Source of the DNA: Lentzea albidocapillata
Lineage (GTDB): Bacteria; Actinomycetota; Actinomycetes; Mycobacteriales; Pseudonocardiaceae
Length of the DNA: 64,000 nt
Assembly: GCF_000719115.1 (NCBI RefSeq)
Contig: NZ_JOEA01000007.1
Span: forward strand, 248,001 to 312,000
Reading direction: 5' to 3'
The notes below the pieces were generated by a model. It was not told the origin of the DNA, did not search any database, and saw only the letters and a program-made list of their open reading frames with translations. The translations under genes were made by a program, and so were the position numbers. Below are positions 8,405 through 17,013 of this stretch, piece by piece (position 1 is the first letter of the stretch; each line of letters begins with the position of its first letter).

Positions 8405-9295
8405 CTACAGCCAACCTCGCCGTGATGCCTGGACGCCGAGCTGGAACCGGGTCTGCGCCCCCAGCAACTGCTGCAGCCGGCTCACCCGGCGGTGCACCGT
8501 GCGTTCGCTGACGCCGAGCTCGCGTGCGATCGACTCGTCCGTCAGACCGGCGCTGAGCAGCGCCATCAACCTCCGGGTAGCCGTGGTCGGCTCCTGCTGG
8601 GCGTCCCCCTGACCACCGGGGGTGATCGACACCGCCATCCGCCAGAACGCCTCGAACAACTCGATCAACGCGCTCAGTAGCACGGACGGGTGAATGAGAA
8701 GCGCGACCACGTTCCCGCCCGTGACGGTCGGCACCGCGATCAACGCCCGGTCCGAGTCGGCGATCACGAGTTTCAGCGGCACGCCGGGGAACGTCCGCGC
8801 CTGCTCGCCCACCGCGATGCTCTCCTGCACGGACGCGAACCCGCGTTCGGTCTGCAGCAACGCCGACTCGTACACGACCCGGTAGGCGACACCGCGGGCC
8901 AGCGCCGGAGGCTGCGCGGGACTCGCCTCCGGCTGAGGGCTCAGGTACGAACCGGGATCGAGCGCCCGGATCTCCGACTTGGCCTGGCTCTGCATCTCCT
9001 CGAACGCGCTGATCACCTCGTCCGCGTCCTTGAGGACCTCGACGAAGTCGACCTCTTTCGCACCGCGCTCGGCATAGGCGGCGGCCAGGACCTCGGCGGT
9101 CTCCCTGGCCCGCGCTGCCGCGACCTCATGCCCCGACGCGATCGCGGCCAGCGCGGAACGCGGCGGGCGCACGTCGTCGTTCCGGAGCAGCCCGAGCTGT
9201 TCGAGCTCCTCGTGTGCCGGGCCGGGCTCGGTGACGGCTCCGCGCAGCATCGCCAGGTAGAGCTTCTCGGCCTCTGGCGACAGCCCCTCGTGCAC
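8405..9295 (-). CDS. LuxR-family (TrmB-like N-terminus) transcriptional regulator
   Basis: The 296-residue protein begins with a TrmB-like winged-helix region (SPEAEKLYLAMLRG) and ends in a LuxR-type HTH (GLTDESIARELGVSERTVHR, then RLQQLLGAQTRFQLG). This architecture is a common actinobacterial one-component regulator class. GTG 9295 is chosen because GGGGAG precedes it by four bases; a longer in-frame extension to 9622 lacks family character. Its neighbour downstream on the same strand is the secreted peptidase, the most likely target. The ligand is unknown. Confidence 0.85.
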   Translation of the reverse strand: MHEGLSPEAEKLYLAMLRGAVTEPGPAHEELEQLGLLRNDDVRPPRSALAAIASGHEVAAARARETAEVLAAAYAERGAKEVDFVEVLKDADEVISAFEEMQSQAKSEIRALDPGSYLSPQPEASPAQPPALARGVAYRVVYESALLQTERGFASVQESIAVGEQARTFPGVPLKLVIADSDRALIAVPTVTGGNVVALLIHPSVLLSALIELFEAFWRMAVSITPGGQGDAQQEPTTATRRLMALLSAGLTDESIARELGVSERTVHRRVSRLQQLLGAQTRFQLGVQASRRGWL

Positions 9296-9353
9296 ACGAC
9301 TCCCCTCGATGGTTCTGAACCGAAGGTACCTGGTCAGACAGTAGGAACCCGCC

Positions 9354-9450
9354 TTAGACGAACCGGCGCATCGCCCCGACGAACAGGGCGTCGAACGCCC
9401 GGTCGGACAACACCCTGCGCGCGAACAGGATCTGCTGCGCCCCGAGCCGT
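9354..9450 (-). pseudogene. Possible C-terminal remnant of a short-chain dehydrogenase
   Basis: On the minus strand, a frame ending at TAA 9356-9354 reads about 30 residues, including ILFARRVLSDRAFDALFVGA and then MRRFV. This resembles the C-terminal tail of SDR-family oxidoreductases. The frame is closed upstream by a TGA next to the TetR operators, so there is no start and no Rossmann fold. TetR genes often face a divergent SDR gene, so I infer that an SDR gene was deleted here leaving only its tail. The fragment is short, and a chance reading frame is possible. Confidence 0.35.
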
Positions 9451-9451
9451 C

Positions 9452-9487
9452 AACCAACCGGTTAGTTGTCTCGACCAACCGGTTGGT
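9452..9487. promoter_or_regulatory. Tandem palindromic operators of the TetR regulator
   Basis: ACCAACCGGTTGGT at 9474-9487 is a perfect 14-bp palindrome, and AACCAACCGGTTAGTT at 9452-9467 is a 16-bp palindrome with one mismatch. Their centres lie 21 bp apart, two helical turns, as expected for cooperative binding of two dimers on one DNA face. The proximal site ends four bases before the TetR start codon, so autorepression is likely. Confidence 0.8.
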
Positions 9488-9491
9488 TAGA

Positions 9492-10028
9492 ATGCGAGGC
9501 GTGGTGAGGGACAAGGAAGCGACCAAGGCCAACCTCCTCGACGCGGCGATGGACGAGTTCGCCCAGTACGGCCTCGCCGGCGCGCGGGTCGATCGCATCG
9601 CGGCCAAGGCCGGGTGCAACAAGGCGATGATCTACGCCTACTTCGGCAGCAAGGAGAGGCTGTACGACGAGCTGCTGAAGATCCAGATCGACCGCATGAT
9701 CCAGCAGGTCCCGATCACGCCCGACGACCTGCCCGGCTACGCGGGCCGGTTGTTCGACTCCTACCGTGACCAGCCGCGGCTGCTCAGGCTCGCGGCCTAC
9801 CACCGGCTCGAGAACGGCTTCGAGGCCATCCCCGAGGCCGAGGCCGAGGCGTACCGGCACAAGGTCGAGGCCATCGGGCTGGCGCAGATGGAAGGCAAGA
9901 TCTCGGCCGAGTTCAACGCCAACGATCTCTTGGACATGGTCGTGCACATGTCGATCCTGGCGTTCACCACCCCGAATGCGACCCGTGCACTCGTCGAACG
10001 CTCGGTCAGCCGCCTGATCGCAGAGTAG
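9492..10028 (+). CDS. TetR-family transcriptional regulator
   Basis: The 178-residue protein has a classical TetR N-terminal HTH (LLDAAMDEFAQYGLAGARVD, then IAAKAGCNKAMIYAYFGSKE) and an all-helical ligand domain without a recognisable ligand signature. The start is taken as ATG 9492; GTG 9501 and 9504 are alternatives because GAGG lies just upstream of them. The mRNA leader would be very short. Tandem palindromes end four bases before the start and are the likely operators. The usual divergent target gene is absent apart from a possible SDR tail. It converges on cobF with a 12-bp gap. Confidence 0.93.
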   Translation: MRGVVRDKEATKANLLDAAMDEFAQYGLAGARVDRIAAKAGCNKAMIYAYFGSKERLYDELLKIQIDRMIQQVPITPDDLPGYAGRLFDSYRDQPRLLRLAAYHRLENGFEAIPEAEAEAYRHKVEAIGLAQMEGKISAEFNANDLLDMVVHMSILAFTTPNATRALVERSVSRLIAE

Positions 10029-10040
10029 GGGGTTTCCTCG

Positions 10041-10790
10041 TCAGCTACGGCGCAGCAGGTAGGTGTCCATGATCCAGCCCTTGCGCGCACGGGCCTCGTC
10101 ACGCACCTCGCGGATCCGCGCCGCCACGTCCCCGACCCGCCCCGACACCAGGATCTCGTCCGGCATTCCGAGGTAGGCGCCCCAGTAGATCCACGTGTCC
10201 GGGTCGACGCCCTCGAACGAGTACGTCGCGTCCAGCATCACGGCCACGTCGTCCACACCGGACGGCCATCCGGCGGCCAGCCGGCGGCCGGTCGTGATCT
10301 GCACCGGCTTGCCGACCTGGTTCAGCGACACGCGGTGGCCCGCGGTCAACGCGGCCACCGACGTCACGCCGGGGATGACCTCTACCTCGAACGACTCGCC
10401 GCGGGCCAGCAGGTCGTCGAGGATCGCCAGCGTCGAGTCGTACAGGGACGGGTCGCCCCACACCAGGAACGCCCCGACCTCGTCCTCGCCCAGTTCCGCG
10501 AGCAGCCCCCGGACGACGTCCGCGCGGTCGCGGCGCCAGGCGTCGATCGTCGCCTTGTAGTCGGCGGGGTTGCGGTCGCGTTCCGGATCCCGGCCCTCGA
10601 CCCAGCGGTACGGGCGCGTCACGTGCTCCGCCAGGATCGACGCGCGCAGGTCGACGAGTTCCTGCTTCACCGAACCCTTGTCCAGCACGAAATACACGTC
10701 GACCGTCTGCAACGCCTTGACGGCCTGCACCGTCAGGTGGTCGGGATTGCCCGCGCCGATACCGATGACCAGGATCTTTCGCACCGGCAC
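10041..10790 (-). CDS. cobF: Precorrin-6A synthase (deacetylating), CobF
   Basis: The 249-residue SAM-dependent methyltransferase of the tetrapyrrole methylase fold converts precorrin-5 to precorrin-6A in aerobic cobalamin synthesis, methylating C-1 with loss of acetate. The glycine-rich N-terminus (IGIGAGNPDHLTVQAVKAL), VLDKG, VWGDPSLYD and EVIPGVTS motifs are those of CobF. GTG 10790 is seven bases after the stop of the second PaaK-like ligase, making it the last gene of the acyl-activation operon. No other cob gene is in the window, so its co-transcription with that operon may be incidental. Confidence 0.93.
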   Translation of the reverse strand: MPVRKILVIGIGAGNPDHLTVQAVKALQTVDVYFVLDKGSVKQELVDLRASILAEHVTRPYRWVEGRDPERDRNPADYKATIDAWRRDRADVVRGLLAELGEDEVGAFLVWGDPSLYDSTLAILDDLLARGESFEVEVIPGVTSVAALTAGHRVSLNQVGKPVQITTGRRLAAGWPSGVDDVAVMLDATYSFEGVDPDTWIYWGAYLGMPDEILVSGRVGDVAARIREVRDEARARKGWIMDTYLLRRS

Positions 10791-10797
10791 ACACTAA

Positions 10798-12018
10798 CTA
10801 CACGGGGCGCTCGTCGAGGAGCCGCACGGTCTTGCCTGTGCGGGGATTCACCTCCAGCGCGTGCACCCACTCCACCGCGAGCGGTGCCACGACACCCCGA
10901 CCGGCCTGCAGCGCGAACCGCGGGCTGATCCGGTGCACCTCGTCCTGGACGGCGGAGACGTCCTGTGCCGCACCGGCGATGCGCAGCACCAGCTGGTCCC
11001 GCGCGTCGATCCGGCGGATGACGACCTGCACGCCGTTGTGCGTGATCCCGGCGCGGTCGACGGCGGCCCGCAGGTGGTCGAGGTGCAAAGTCACGGGGCC
11101 GACCCGTGCGCCCTCGTCGGCGCGGCCGAGCAGGCGGAAGATCCCGTCCTCCACGTCGACCCATTCGGCCAGGTCGCCGACCGGGTAACGGATCATCGGC
11201 TGCAGTCGCCGGGTGAGGTCGGTCTGCAGCAACCGGCCCGGCCGGCCCGGCGAGGTGATCGGCTTGCCGGTGTCGGCGTCGACGATCTCCAGCACCGAGC
11301 TGTCCACAAAGGAACGGAACACCCTCGGGTCGTCCGAGCCGAGCACCGCCGTGCCGATGATCCCGCCGTCCACGCTGCCGTAGACGAACGAACGGAACTC
11401 GGCGCCGGGAAACGCCTCGAGCAGGAGTGCGCGCTGGTCGTCGTACAGAGCCTCACCGCTGAACAGGACCAGCCGCACCGACGGCAGTGAGCCGGCCTCG
11501 GAACGAACGTGCGCGGCCAGCCGGCACAGCGTCGTCGGGAAGCCCGCCACGACGGTGGCGTCGAAGTCCTGCATCGTGGTCAGCGTGAACTCGACCGGCG
11601 CGCTGCCGGTGATCGGCAGCTGCACCAGGTCGATCGGGGAGTGTTGCAACGCGTTCAGGGCGAAGATGAAGCTGGAGTAGAGCTCACCGGCGGCGAAGAG
11701 GTTCGCGACGCGGTCGCCGTGCCGCAGTCCGGCCGCGGGCAGCGTTTCCGCGTACGTGCGGCACATCGCGTCCCATTCCCCGTTGGTGTAGAAGGAGACG
11801 CGAGGGGCCTTGGTGGTGCCGCCGGTCTTGAAGATCAGGCCGTCGGTGTGCGCGCTGGTCAGCACGTGGTTGTCGCGGACGGTGTTCGCGGCCCAGAACG
11901 CGGCCTGGTCGACCGCCGGCAGCTCGGACAACGGCGTCGAGGAGTCGTAGCCGTCGTACAGGTCCCTGTAGAACGGGGAGTGCGTGCGGGCGTAGCAGAC
12001 GAGGTCGAGCACGGACAT
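10798..12018 (-). CDS. PaaK-like AMP-binding ligase (stand-alone)
   Basis: The 406-residue adenylate-forming enzyme of the phenylacetate-CoA ligase/LuxE superfamily has a phosphate-binding loop (FKTGGTTKAPRVSFYT), LVLFSGEALYDDQ, an aryl/acyl pocket region (FVYGSVDGGIIG) and the adenylate motif (RYPVGDLAEWV). It lacks the CPCG zinc cluster of PaaK that its fused homologue keeps. It should activate a carboxylate as an acyl-AMP for transfer to CoA, a protein or an amine. Its start lies three bases after the stop of the LuxC fusion gene, so the two are probably translationally coupled. Substrate cannot be deduced. Confidence 0.82.
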   Translation of the reverse strand: MSVLDLVCYARTHSPFYRDLYDGYDSSTPLSELPAVDQAAFWAANTVRDNHVLTSAHTDGLIFKTGGTTKAPRVSFYTNGEWDAMCRTYAETLPAAGLRHGDRVANLFAAGELYSSFIFALNALQHSPIDLVQLPITGSAPVEFTLTTMQDFDATVVAGFPTTLCRLAAHVRSEAGSLPSVRLVLFSGEALYDDQRALLLEAFPGAEFRSFVYGSVDGGIIGTAVLGSDDPRVFRSFVDSSVLEIVDADTGKPITSPGRPGRLLQTDLTRRLQPMIRYPVGDLAEWVDVEDGIFRLLGRADEGARVGPVTLHLDHLRAAVDRAGITHNGVQVVIRRIDARDQLVLRIAGAAQDVSAVQDEVHRISPRFALQAGRGVVAPLAVEWVHALEVNPRTGKTVRLLDERPV

Positions 12019-12021
12019 CGT

Positions 12022-14493
12022 TCACACACTCCTGCTGCTGCGCCGGTCGACGACCGCGATCAACTTGCCGCTGCTCTTCGTCCGCTGGAATTCCGCGAGT
12101 GGAACGTTCTCGACGCGCACGGTCAGCAGCCCGTCCTGCTCGACGGCCTCGGACACCTCCGGATACAACGACAGCAGCGTGCGGTGGGTGACCGCGGGCT
12201 CCGGCGCGCGGCCGTTTTCCAGCCGTACGACCAGCTCTTCGCCGCGAGCGTCCTCGTTCAGCTCGACCTGGAACGCGCCGGAGTAGCTGTGCTCGTCCTC
12301 CAGGATCGTGAGGAACCGCCGGTAGTTCAGCGTCTGCGCGGCGGCCCGGAACACGTCTCCGGTGCGTCCCAGCAGCTCGAACCGGGGCGTCTGACGGCCG
12401 CACGGGCAGTCACCGGGGACCCAGCGGCCCAGGTCGCCGATCTCGTAGCGCTCCAGCCGCTGGCCCCGTCGCGTGTGCGTGGTGAAGACGAGCCTGCCGG
12501 GTTCGCCCGACGAGACGAGACGGTCCGTCTCGCGATCAAGGATTTCCAGCGTGTGCAGACTGGTGAACAGGTGGTGCACCTTGCCGGCCGAAGCCTGGCA
12601 CTGGTAGCCGACGGGCCCCGCGTCGACGGTCGCGTATGCCGCCGAACGGATGGTCTCGACGCCGAACTCGTCCCGCAACCGCGCGATGGCCTGCGCACCG
12701 AAGTGCTCGCCCGCGTAGAAGATCTTGCGGATGCCGCCGTACTCCTTCAGCATCGAACCGTGCTCGGCGAAGAGCCGCTGCACGAACGACGGCGCGGTCA
12801 GCAGCGTGTCGACACGGTTGTCCACAATGGCCTGGGCGATCGCGTCGAGCTGGTCCCACTCGCCGCCCATCGGGAACTGCACGGCGTTCATCCGCTCCAG
12901 CGCGGAGAAGAAGCTCACGAAGCTCGCGTACATGTGGCCGTTGAAGAACAGGTTCATGACGCGGTCGTGGCGCGGGTCGAGTCCGGTGGCGAGCAACGCC
13001 TCGGCGCCGACCCACATCTGCTCGTCCCAGTCGGCCCAGGTGTACGCGGACAGCTTGGGCGCGCCGGAGCTGCCACCGCTGCGGAAGTACACGTCCGCCG
13101 GACGGTCCTGCAGCGTCTCGAAGTCCGACTTCAGGGTCACCGGAACCGGAGGAACCGGAAGCTGGCGCGACTCGGCCAGGTCGTCCAGCGAGGCGTCCGT
13201 GGCGAACCTGTCGTCGAGCTGCACGGACACCCGGTTGCTGTAGCGCTGCAACGCGTAGACGCCGTCGTGCGGCTCACCGCTGTAGCCGCCGAGCATCGAA
13301 CCCGGCGTGGTGATCCGCTGCACGCCGACCGAGACGAACGAACGCGCGAGCGCGGCCGTGTCGGGCCGGTCCGCCGCGAGGCCGACGGTCTGCAGGTAAC
13401 GGCGCATCGGCCGCAGCACGGAGGTGATCTGCTTGCGCGGCAGGGGCTTGACCCACACCGTCCGGTACAGCGGCGAGGTGCGCGGCGCGAACCGCACGTC
13501 CGCCAGCACGCGCCAGTTCCCGCCGGCGTGCACCTTCGTGAACCCGAGGTGTTCTTCCAGTTGCGTGACGAGGACGGTGTTCGTGATCTCCGCCCATTCG
13601 GCCTGTGACGGCTCGCGGGTCGGTGGTCCCGCCTGCTCCAGCACGGAGGCGAAGCGCTCGGCGAAGGCGAAGACCTGGGACGAGTCCTCGGTGTCGAGGT
13701 AGATCACCTGTGGGCTGGAACAGGCCTGCTGTTCCAGCCGGCACACGTCGGCGGCCAGCGCGCGCAGGGTGTCCACATCGGACCACGAGTCGCGGGTCAG
13801 GTAGGCGAACGACAGCTTCGGTCCCCAGTCGATCACCCGCGCGCCGGGCTTGACCAGCTCGGTGACGCCGGTGATCGCCTCCTCGCCGCCCCACACCGCG
13901 ACGGCGTCGGCGGCGCCGAGCATGCGTGTCATCCAGTCGGTGCGCGAAGAGGAGAAGTGCAGTACGACGAGCCGCGCGGCGATCTGACCGGTCTGGTCGT
14001 GTGAGGCCAGCGCGGCGAGCACCTCGGCGGTGAAGCCCGAGTCGTCCGACGCGACCTTGATGACGTTGAGGTTGCCCGAGAGCAGGCCCTCGACGGCGCT
14101 CAGGACGCCGGCGGCGGGTGCGTTGCCCGCCGTCACGTGAGCCAGCAGGCCGAGCGGCACCCAGGCCTCGTAGGTGGGAGTGCGGAAGTCGAAGCGGACC
14201 ATGCGGGCCGGGTCGAGGTTGCCGAGCTCGCGCTTCAGCTTGCGTTCCAGCGAATCACGGCTCAACGCGTGCCGCAGCGCGTCCAGCGTCTCGTCGACCT
14301 CCACCTCGTCGAGGCCCCACGAGACCAGCGACGCGCGGTGCTGCTCCAGATCCAGCTTCTCGGCGGCGGCCAGTACGACGAGCGGGTTCAGGCGCGGTCC
14401 GGTGATGACCTGCTGGGTGCGGTCGTCCAGCGTGTCGAGCCGCAGCGCCACAGCCTCGTCGCCGACCCACTCGCCCTGCCAGAAGTGTCTCAT
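12022..14493 (-). CDS. LuxC-type acyl-CoA reductase fused to a PaaK-like AMP ligase
   Basis: The 823-residue fusion has two domains. Residues 1 to about 430 are a LuxC-type aldehyde-dehydrogenase-fold acyl reductase with catalytic Cys258 in QQACSSPQ, which reduces an acyl thioester to an aldehyde with NADPH. Residues about 440-823 are a PaaK-like ligase with phosphate loop RSGGSSGAPKLSAYTW (about 470) and the zinc cluster CPCGRQTPRF (about 695). Start ATG 14493 overlaps the LuxE-like stop by four bases (ATGA) and has AAGG upstream; the longer 859-residue reading is not needed. Fusion of activation and reduction suggests channelling of an activated acyl group to an aldehyde. I do not recognise the product. 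Confidence 0.85.
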   Translation of the reverse strand: MRHFWQGEWVGDEAVALRLDTLDDRTQQVITGPRLNPLVVLAAAEKLDLEQHRASLVSWGLDEVEVDETLDALRHALSRDSLERKLKRELGNLDPARMVRFDFRTPTYEAWVPLGLLAHVTAGNAPAAGVLSAVEGLLSGNLNVIKVASDDSGFTAEVLAALASHDQTGQIAARLVVLHFSSSRTDWMTRMLGAADAVAVWGGEEAITGVTELVKPGARVIDWGPKLSFAYLTRDSWSDVDTLRALAADVCRLEQQACSSPQVIYLDTEDSSQVFAFAERFASVLEQAGPPTREPSQAEWAEITNTVLVTQLEEHLGFTKVHAGGNWRVLADVRFAPRTSPLYRTVWVKPLPRKQITSVLRPMRRYLQTVGLAADRPDTAALARSFVSVGVQRITTPGSMLGGYSGEPHDGVYALQRYSNRVSVQLDDRFATDASLDDLAESRQLPVPPVPVTLKSDFETLQDRPADVYFRSGGSSGAPKLSAYTWADWDEQMWVGAEALLATGLDPRHDRVMNLFFNGHMYASFVSFFSALERMNAVQFPMGGEWDQLDAIAQAIVDNRVDTLLTAPSFVQRLFAEHGSMLKEYGGIRKIFYAGEHFGAQAIARLRDEFGVETIRSAAYATVDAGPVGYQCQASAGKVHHLFTSLHTLEILDRETDRLVSSGEPGRLVFTTHTRRGQRLERYEIGDLGRWVPGDCPCGRQTPRFELLGRTGDVFRAAAQTLNYRRFLTILEDEHSYSGAFQVELNEDARGEELVVRLENGRAPEPAVTHRTLLSLYPEVSEAVEQDGLLTVRVENVPLAEFQRTKSSGKLIAVVDRRSSRSV

Positions 14494-15626
14494 GCCCTGC
14501 CTTTCAGGAGCTCTGCTGCCGCGATGGCGCAGGAACGGTTGCGGGAGACGCCGGCGCGGCCGAGGATCTCGAACCACGGGGTCTTGTTGCCGCAACCGCA
14601 CTCCTCAGGTGCGTGAAGCGCGGCCAGGTCACCCATCAGCACGCTCTGCGCGGGCGCCGAGGTGATGTAGGGGGACACGAACTGGATGTAGCCGGACTCG
14701 CCGTACGGCAACGGTTCCAGCGTCCGGACGTCCCGGACGATCGCACGTGACCACGTCGGCACGTGCAGGTTGTGGTGCGCGCATTCGACATAGGGCACCG
14801 AGTGCTCGACAGAGCCGTAGCTGTCACGGATCCGCGCGTCCGGGATGCCGAGCATGCCGGTCACCTTCGCGCGCAACTCGGACTTGGAGATCTGCTTGTC
14901 CGCGTTGCCCTTCCAGCCGCCGCCGAACCACACCATCGAGCGGTCGTTGAGCCGCAACGGTTCTATCCCCATCGCGCGCATGCGGTCGATGGTGAAGCTC
15001 AGGAACGCCGGGAACCCGAAGATCCGCACCGGCCGGCCGCTGTCCGCGAACCGTTGCAGCGCACGGATGCTGCCGAACGCGTCGAACTCGTGCCCGCTGC
15101 CGGTGTGCGCGAGGCCGTAGTCGACGGACTCCACGGGCGCGAAGTCCGTCATGAACTGGCCGGTGAACGAGCTGCCGAGCTTGACGTCGGATGCCGGCTG
15201 GTTCAGGTTGATCAGGTAGTGCGCCGGCTCGCGGGAGATGAACCCGTTGTGGTCGTAGATCCGCGCGACCATCCGCTGACCCGCCCGCAGAGTCCAGGCG
15301 TCCCAGAACATCTGCGACTTCTGCCCGGTCGTGCCGGAGGAGGTGGCGTGCACGACGACCTCGGCGCGCGGTACCGACAGCACCTCGTGCATCTTGAAGA
15401 AGTTGGCGTGCACGAACGGCTGGTCGGTGATGTCCTTGAGCGGCTTGCCGTTCCAGAGGCTGCGGAAGAACTCGTTGCGCTGGGCGTGCCAGCGGTTCGA
15501 CTCGTTCATCGCTTCCAGGAACAGGTCCTCGTCGCTGTGGTCGTACGGCGCCGCGATGTCGCACAGCGCCTGGACGGCGCGCAGCGATGGGTCCGGCACT
15601 GTTGCTGGACCTAAATGCGGGTTCAT
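14490..15626 (-). CDS. LuxE-like acyl-protein synthetase / adenylating ligase
   Basis: The 378-residue protein matches the LuxE acyl-protein synthetase family: ATSSGTTGQKSQMF phosphate loop (about residue 80), WFGGGWKG, RDSYGSVEHSV, and a Cys cluster ECGCGNKTPWFEILGRAG near the C-terminus. LuxE activates a fatty acid as acyl-AMP and hands it to LuxC. Here the LuxC fusion begins inside its stop codon, and its own ATG overlaps the stop of the GNAT gene by four bases, so the three are translationally linked. The start follows GAAAGACTCC-type sequence rather than a strong SD, consistent with coupling. Substrate chain is unknown. Confidence 0.87.
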   Translation of the reverse strand: MNPHLGPATVPDPSLRAVQALCDIAAPYDHSDEDLFLEAMNESNRWHAQRNEFFRSLWNGKPLKDITDQPFVHANFFKMHEVLSVPRAEVVVHATSSGTTGQKSQMFWDAWTLRAGQRMVARIYDHNGFISREPAHYLINLNQPASDVKLGSSFTGQFMTDFAPVESVDYGLAHTGSGHEFDAFGSIRALQRFADSGRPVRIFGFPAFLSFTIDRMRAMGIEPLRLNDRSMVWFGGGWKGNADKQISKSELRAKVTGMLGIPDARIRDSYGSVEHSVPYVECAHHNLHVPTWSRAIVRDVRTLEPLPYGESGYIQFVSPYITSAPAQSVLMGDLAALHAPEECGCGNKTPWFEILGRAGVSRNRSCAIAAAELLKGRA

Positions 15627-16744
15627 GCTCGAAAGACTCCGTTGGTGTTGAGGAACTTCTGCGTCCACAGCTCGATGTACTGCTCGGTGAAGGGCCGGAA
15701 CGCCTCGTCGATCGCGAGTCCGCGGAAGTCCGGCGGCTGCGGTGTGTGCACCATGACCACGTAGTCGTGGTAGACCTCGCCGTCCTTGCGCATCGCCGGG
15801 TACAGCGCGACAGGCAGGAAGCCGAAGGCCACCAACGCACTCAGCTCGTCGAACTCGTGCAGCGGCACGAGCGTCTCGACGTGCGGCGCGCCCAGCCCGG
15901 CCAGCGTGTCGATCACGCCGCCGAGGTGCGGGAGCAGTGCCTGGGGGCTCGGCGTGGCACCGAAGATCGTGCAGTAGCCGTCGTGCCGGTTGAGGTGCCC
16001 GTAGATCTGGTACTCGCCGCGCTCGTCGGCCAGCAGCACGTTCGGCCTGTGCAACGGGTAGAACCGCCGTGCCGGGTCGTTGATCGTGTGCTCGAAGTGC
16101 CGCTGCACGAACTGCGGCGCCTCGATGACCTCCAGCCGCGACACCTCGGCGGCGGTGAAGGTGGTGTCCTCGACGAACTCGGGCAGCGTGGGCATCGTCG
16201 CGTGCGTGGCCCTGACGAGCCTTTCCAGGCTCTGGGGCACCTTGTGCACCTCCGCCCGCTGCTCCAGTACGCCGTCGCGGTGCTTGGCCAGCAACGTCAT
16301 CGTCTCGCGCTTGGCGTGCTTGAACAGGTTCGGCACGAGCCCGAGCGGGTGGAACCCGTTGCGCAGGCACACCCGCTGCGGCGCGAGGTGGATCGTCCGC
16401 GCGGTGCCGTAGACCGAGTCGACATCGCCGCTCGCGAGCATGCGGCCGGTGATCTGCCCGACGGCGTGGTGCGCGATGCCGCCGCCCTGCACGTCCGGGT
16501 CCACGACCAGCCCGGCGATCTTGCCGAGGCGGTCCGCGCTCTCGATGTGCCCGGTGATCGAGGCGACGACCCGGCCGTCCCTGCGCCACACCAGCCACGT
16601 GGTGTGCGGGGCCTCGATCTCGGCGGCCATGACGTCGGGGTCGGTGCCCATCGCGATGGGGTAGTTCGCGCCGTGCGCCCGCCGGTAGAGCCTGAGTAGA
16701 TCGTCGACGTCGTCGAGTCGAGCCGGCTCGAACTCGGGTGTCAC
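15623..16744 (-). CDS. GNAT-fold acetyltransferase, first gene of lux-like operon
   Basis: The 373-residue protein has an N-terminal GNAT domain with the acetyl-CoA loop region (IAGLVVDPDVQGGGIAHHAV, residues about 95-115) and a C-terminal half of about 170 residues without a motif I can name; that half includes a second GNAT-like stretch. GTG 16744 has an excellent AAAGGAGG seven bases upstream, overriding longer in-frame starts. It heads an operon with the LuxE-like ligase (4-bp overlap), the LuxC fusion, a PaaK-like ligase and cobF. It probably N-acylates an intermediate in that pathway. The 5' region up to 16966 shows no clear -35/-10. Confidence 0.8.
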   Translation of the reverse strand: MTPEFEPARLDDVDDLLRLYRRAHGANYPIAMGTDPDVMAAEIEAPHTTWLVWRRDGRVVASITGHIESADRLGKIAGLVVDPDVQGGGIAHHAVGQITGRMLASGDVDSVYGTARTIHLAPQRVCLRNGFHPLGLVPNLFKHAKRETMTLLAKHRDGVLEQRAEVHKVPQSLERLVRATHATMPTLPEFVEDTTFTAAEVSRLEVIEAPQFVQRHFEHTINDPARRFYPLHRPNVLLADERGEYQIYGHLNRHDGYCTIFGATPSPQALLPHLGGVIDTLAGLGAPHVETLVPLHEFDELSALVAFGFLPVALYPAMRKDGEVYHDYVVMVHTPQPPDFRGLAIDEAFRPFTEQYIELWTQKFLNTNGVFRA

Positions 16745-16966
16745 CTGTGTGCCTCCTTTGACCGAAATGAGGCTACTGGCTGGTACAGCCGCCATTCAGG
16801 TGACAGAAGCGTAGGAGCTGCGGAATTGATTCCTGGGGGCGAGCGGGATCACAACCAGTATCAAATCCGCCTTAATGCGCGATGGTGCGAATGGCTCAAT
16901 ATGCGCAGGTAGGCCGTGTGACCAAGATCGCTTACCGGAATTTCGCCCTAACTGGTTGAAACGCAA

Positions 16967-16999
16967 AGTAGTCGCCGTTTCAGCAAAACGGCGACTACT
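16967..16999. terminator. Strong hairpin terminator after the cyclophilin gene
   Basis: AGTAGTCGCCGTTT (16967-16980) pairs perfectly with AAACGGCGACTACT (16986-16999) around a five-base loop, a 14-bp stem. It follows the stop of the minus-strand cyclophilin gene by 14 bases and insulates the start region of the lux-like operon. Confidence 0.88.
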
Positions 17000-17013
17000 C
17001 GGAAAATGAGCAA

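Noticed and set aside
11509..13608. A 699-residue plus-strand open frame across the LuxC and ligase genes
   Set aside because: It is the high-GC shadow of the minus-strand operon; no family features or RBS.
14490..16598. A 702-residue version of the LuxE-like protein starting at 16598
   Set aside because: The N-terminal 320 residues are the antisense-like frame of the GNAT gene; homology begins at ATG 15626, which overlaps the GNAT stop.
15623..16744. Treating the GNAT gene as LuxD-like thioesterase
   Set aside because: It has an acetyl-CoA loop and no alpha/beta-hydrolase nucleophile motif.
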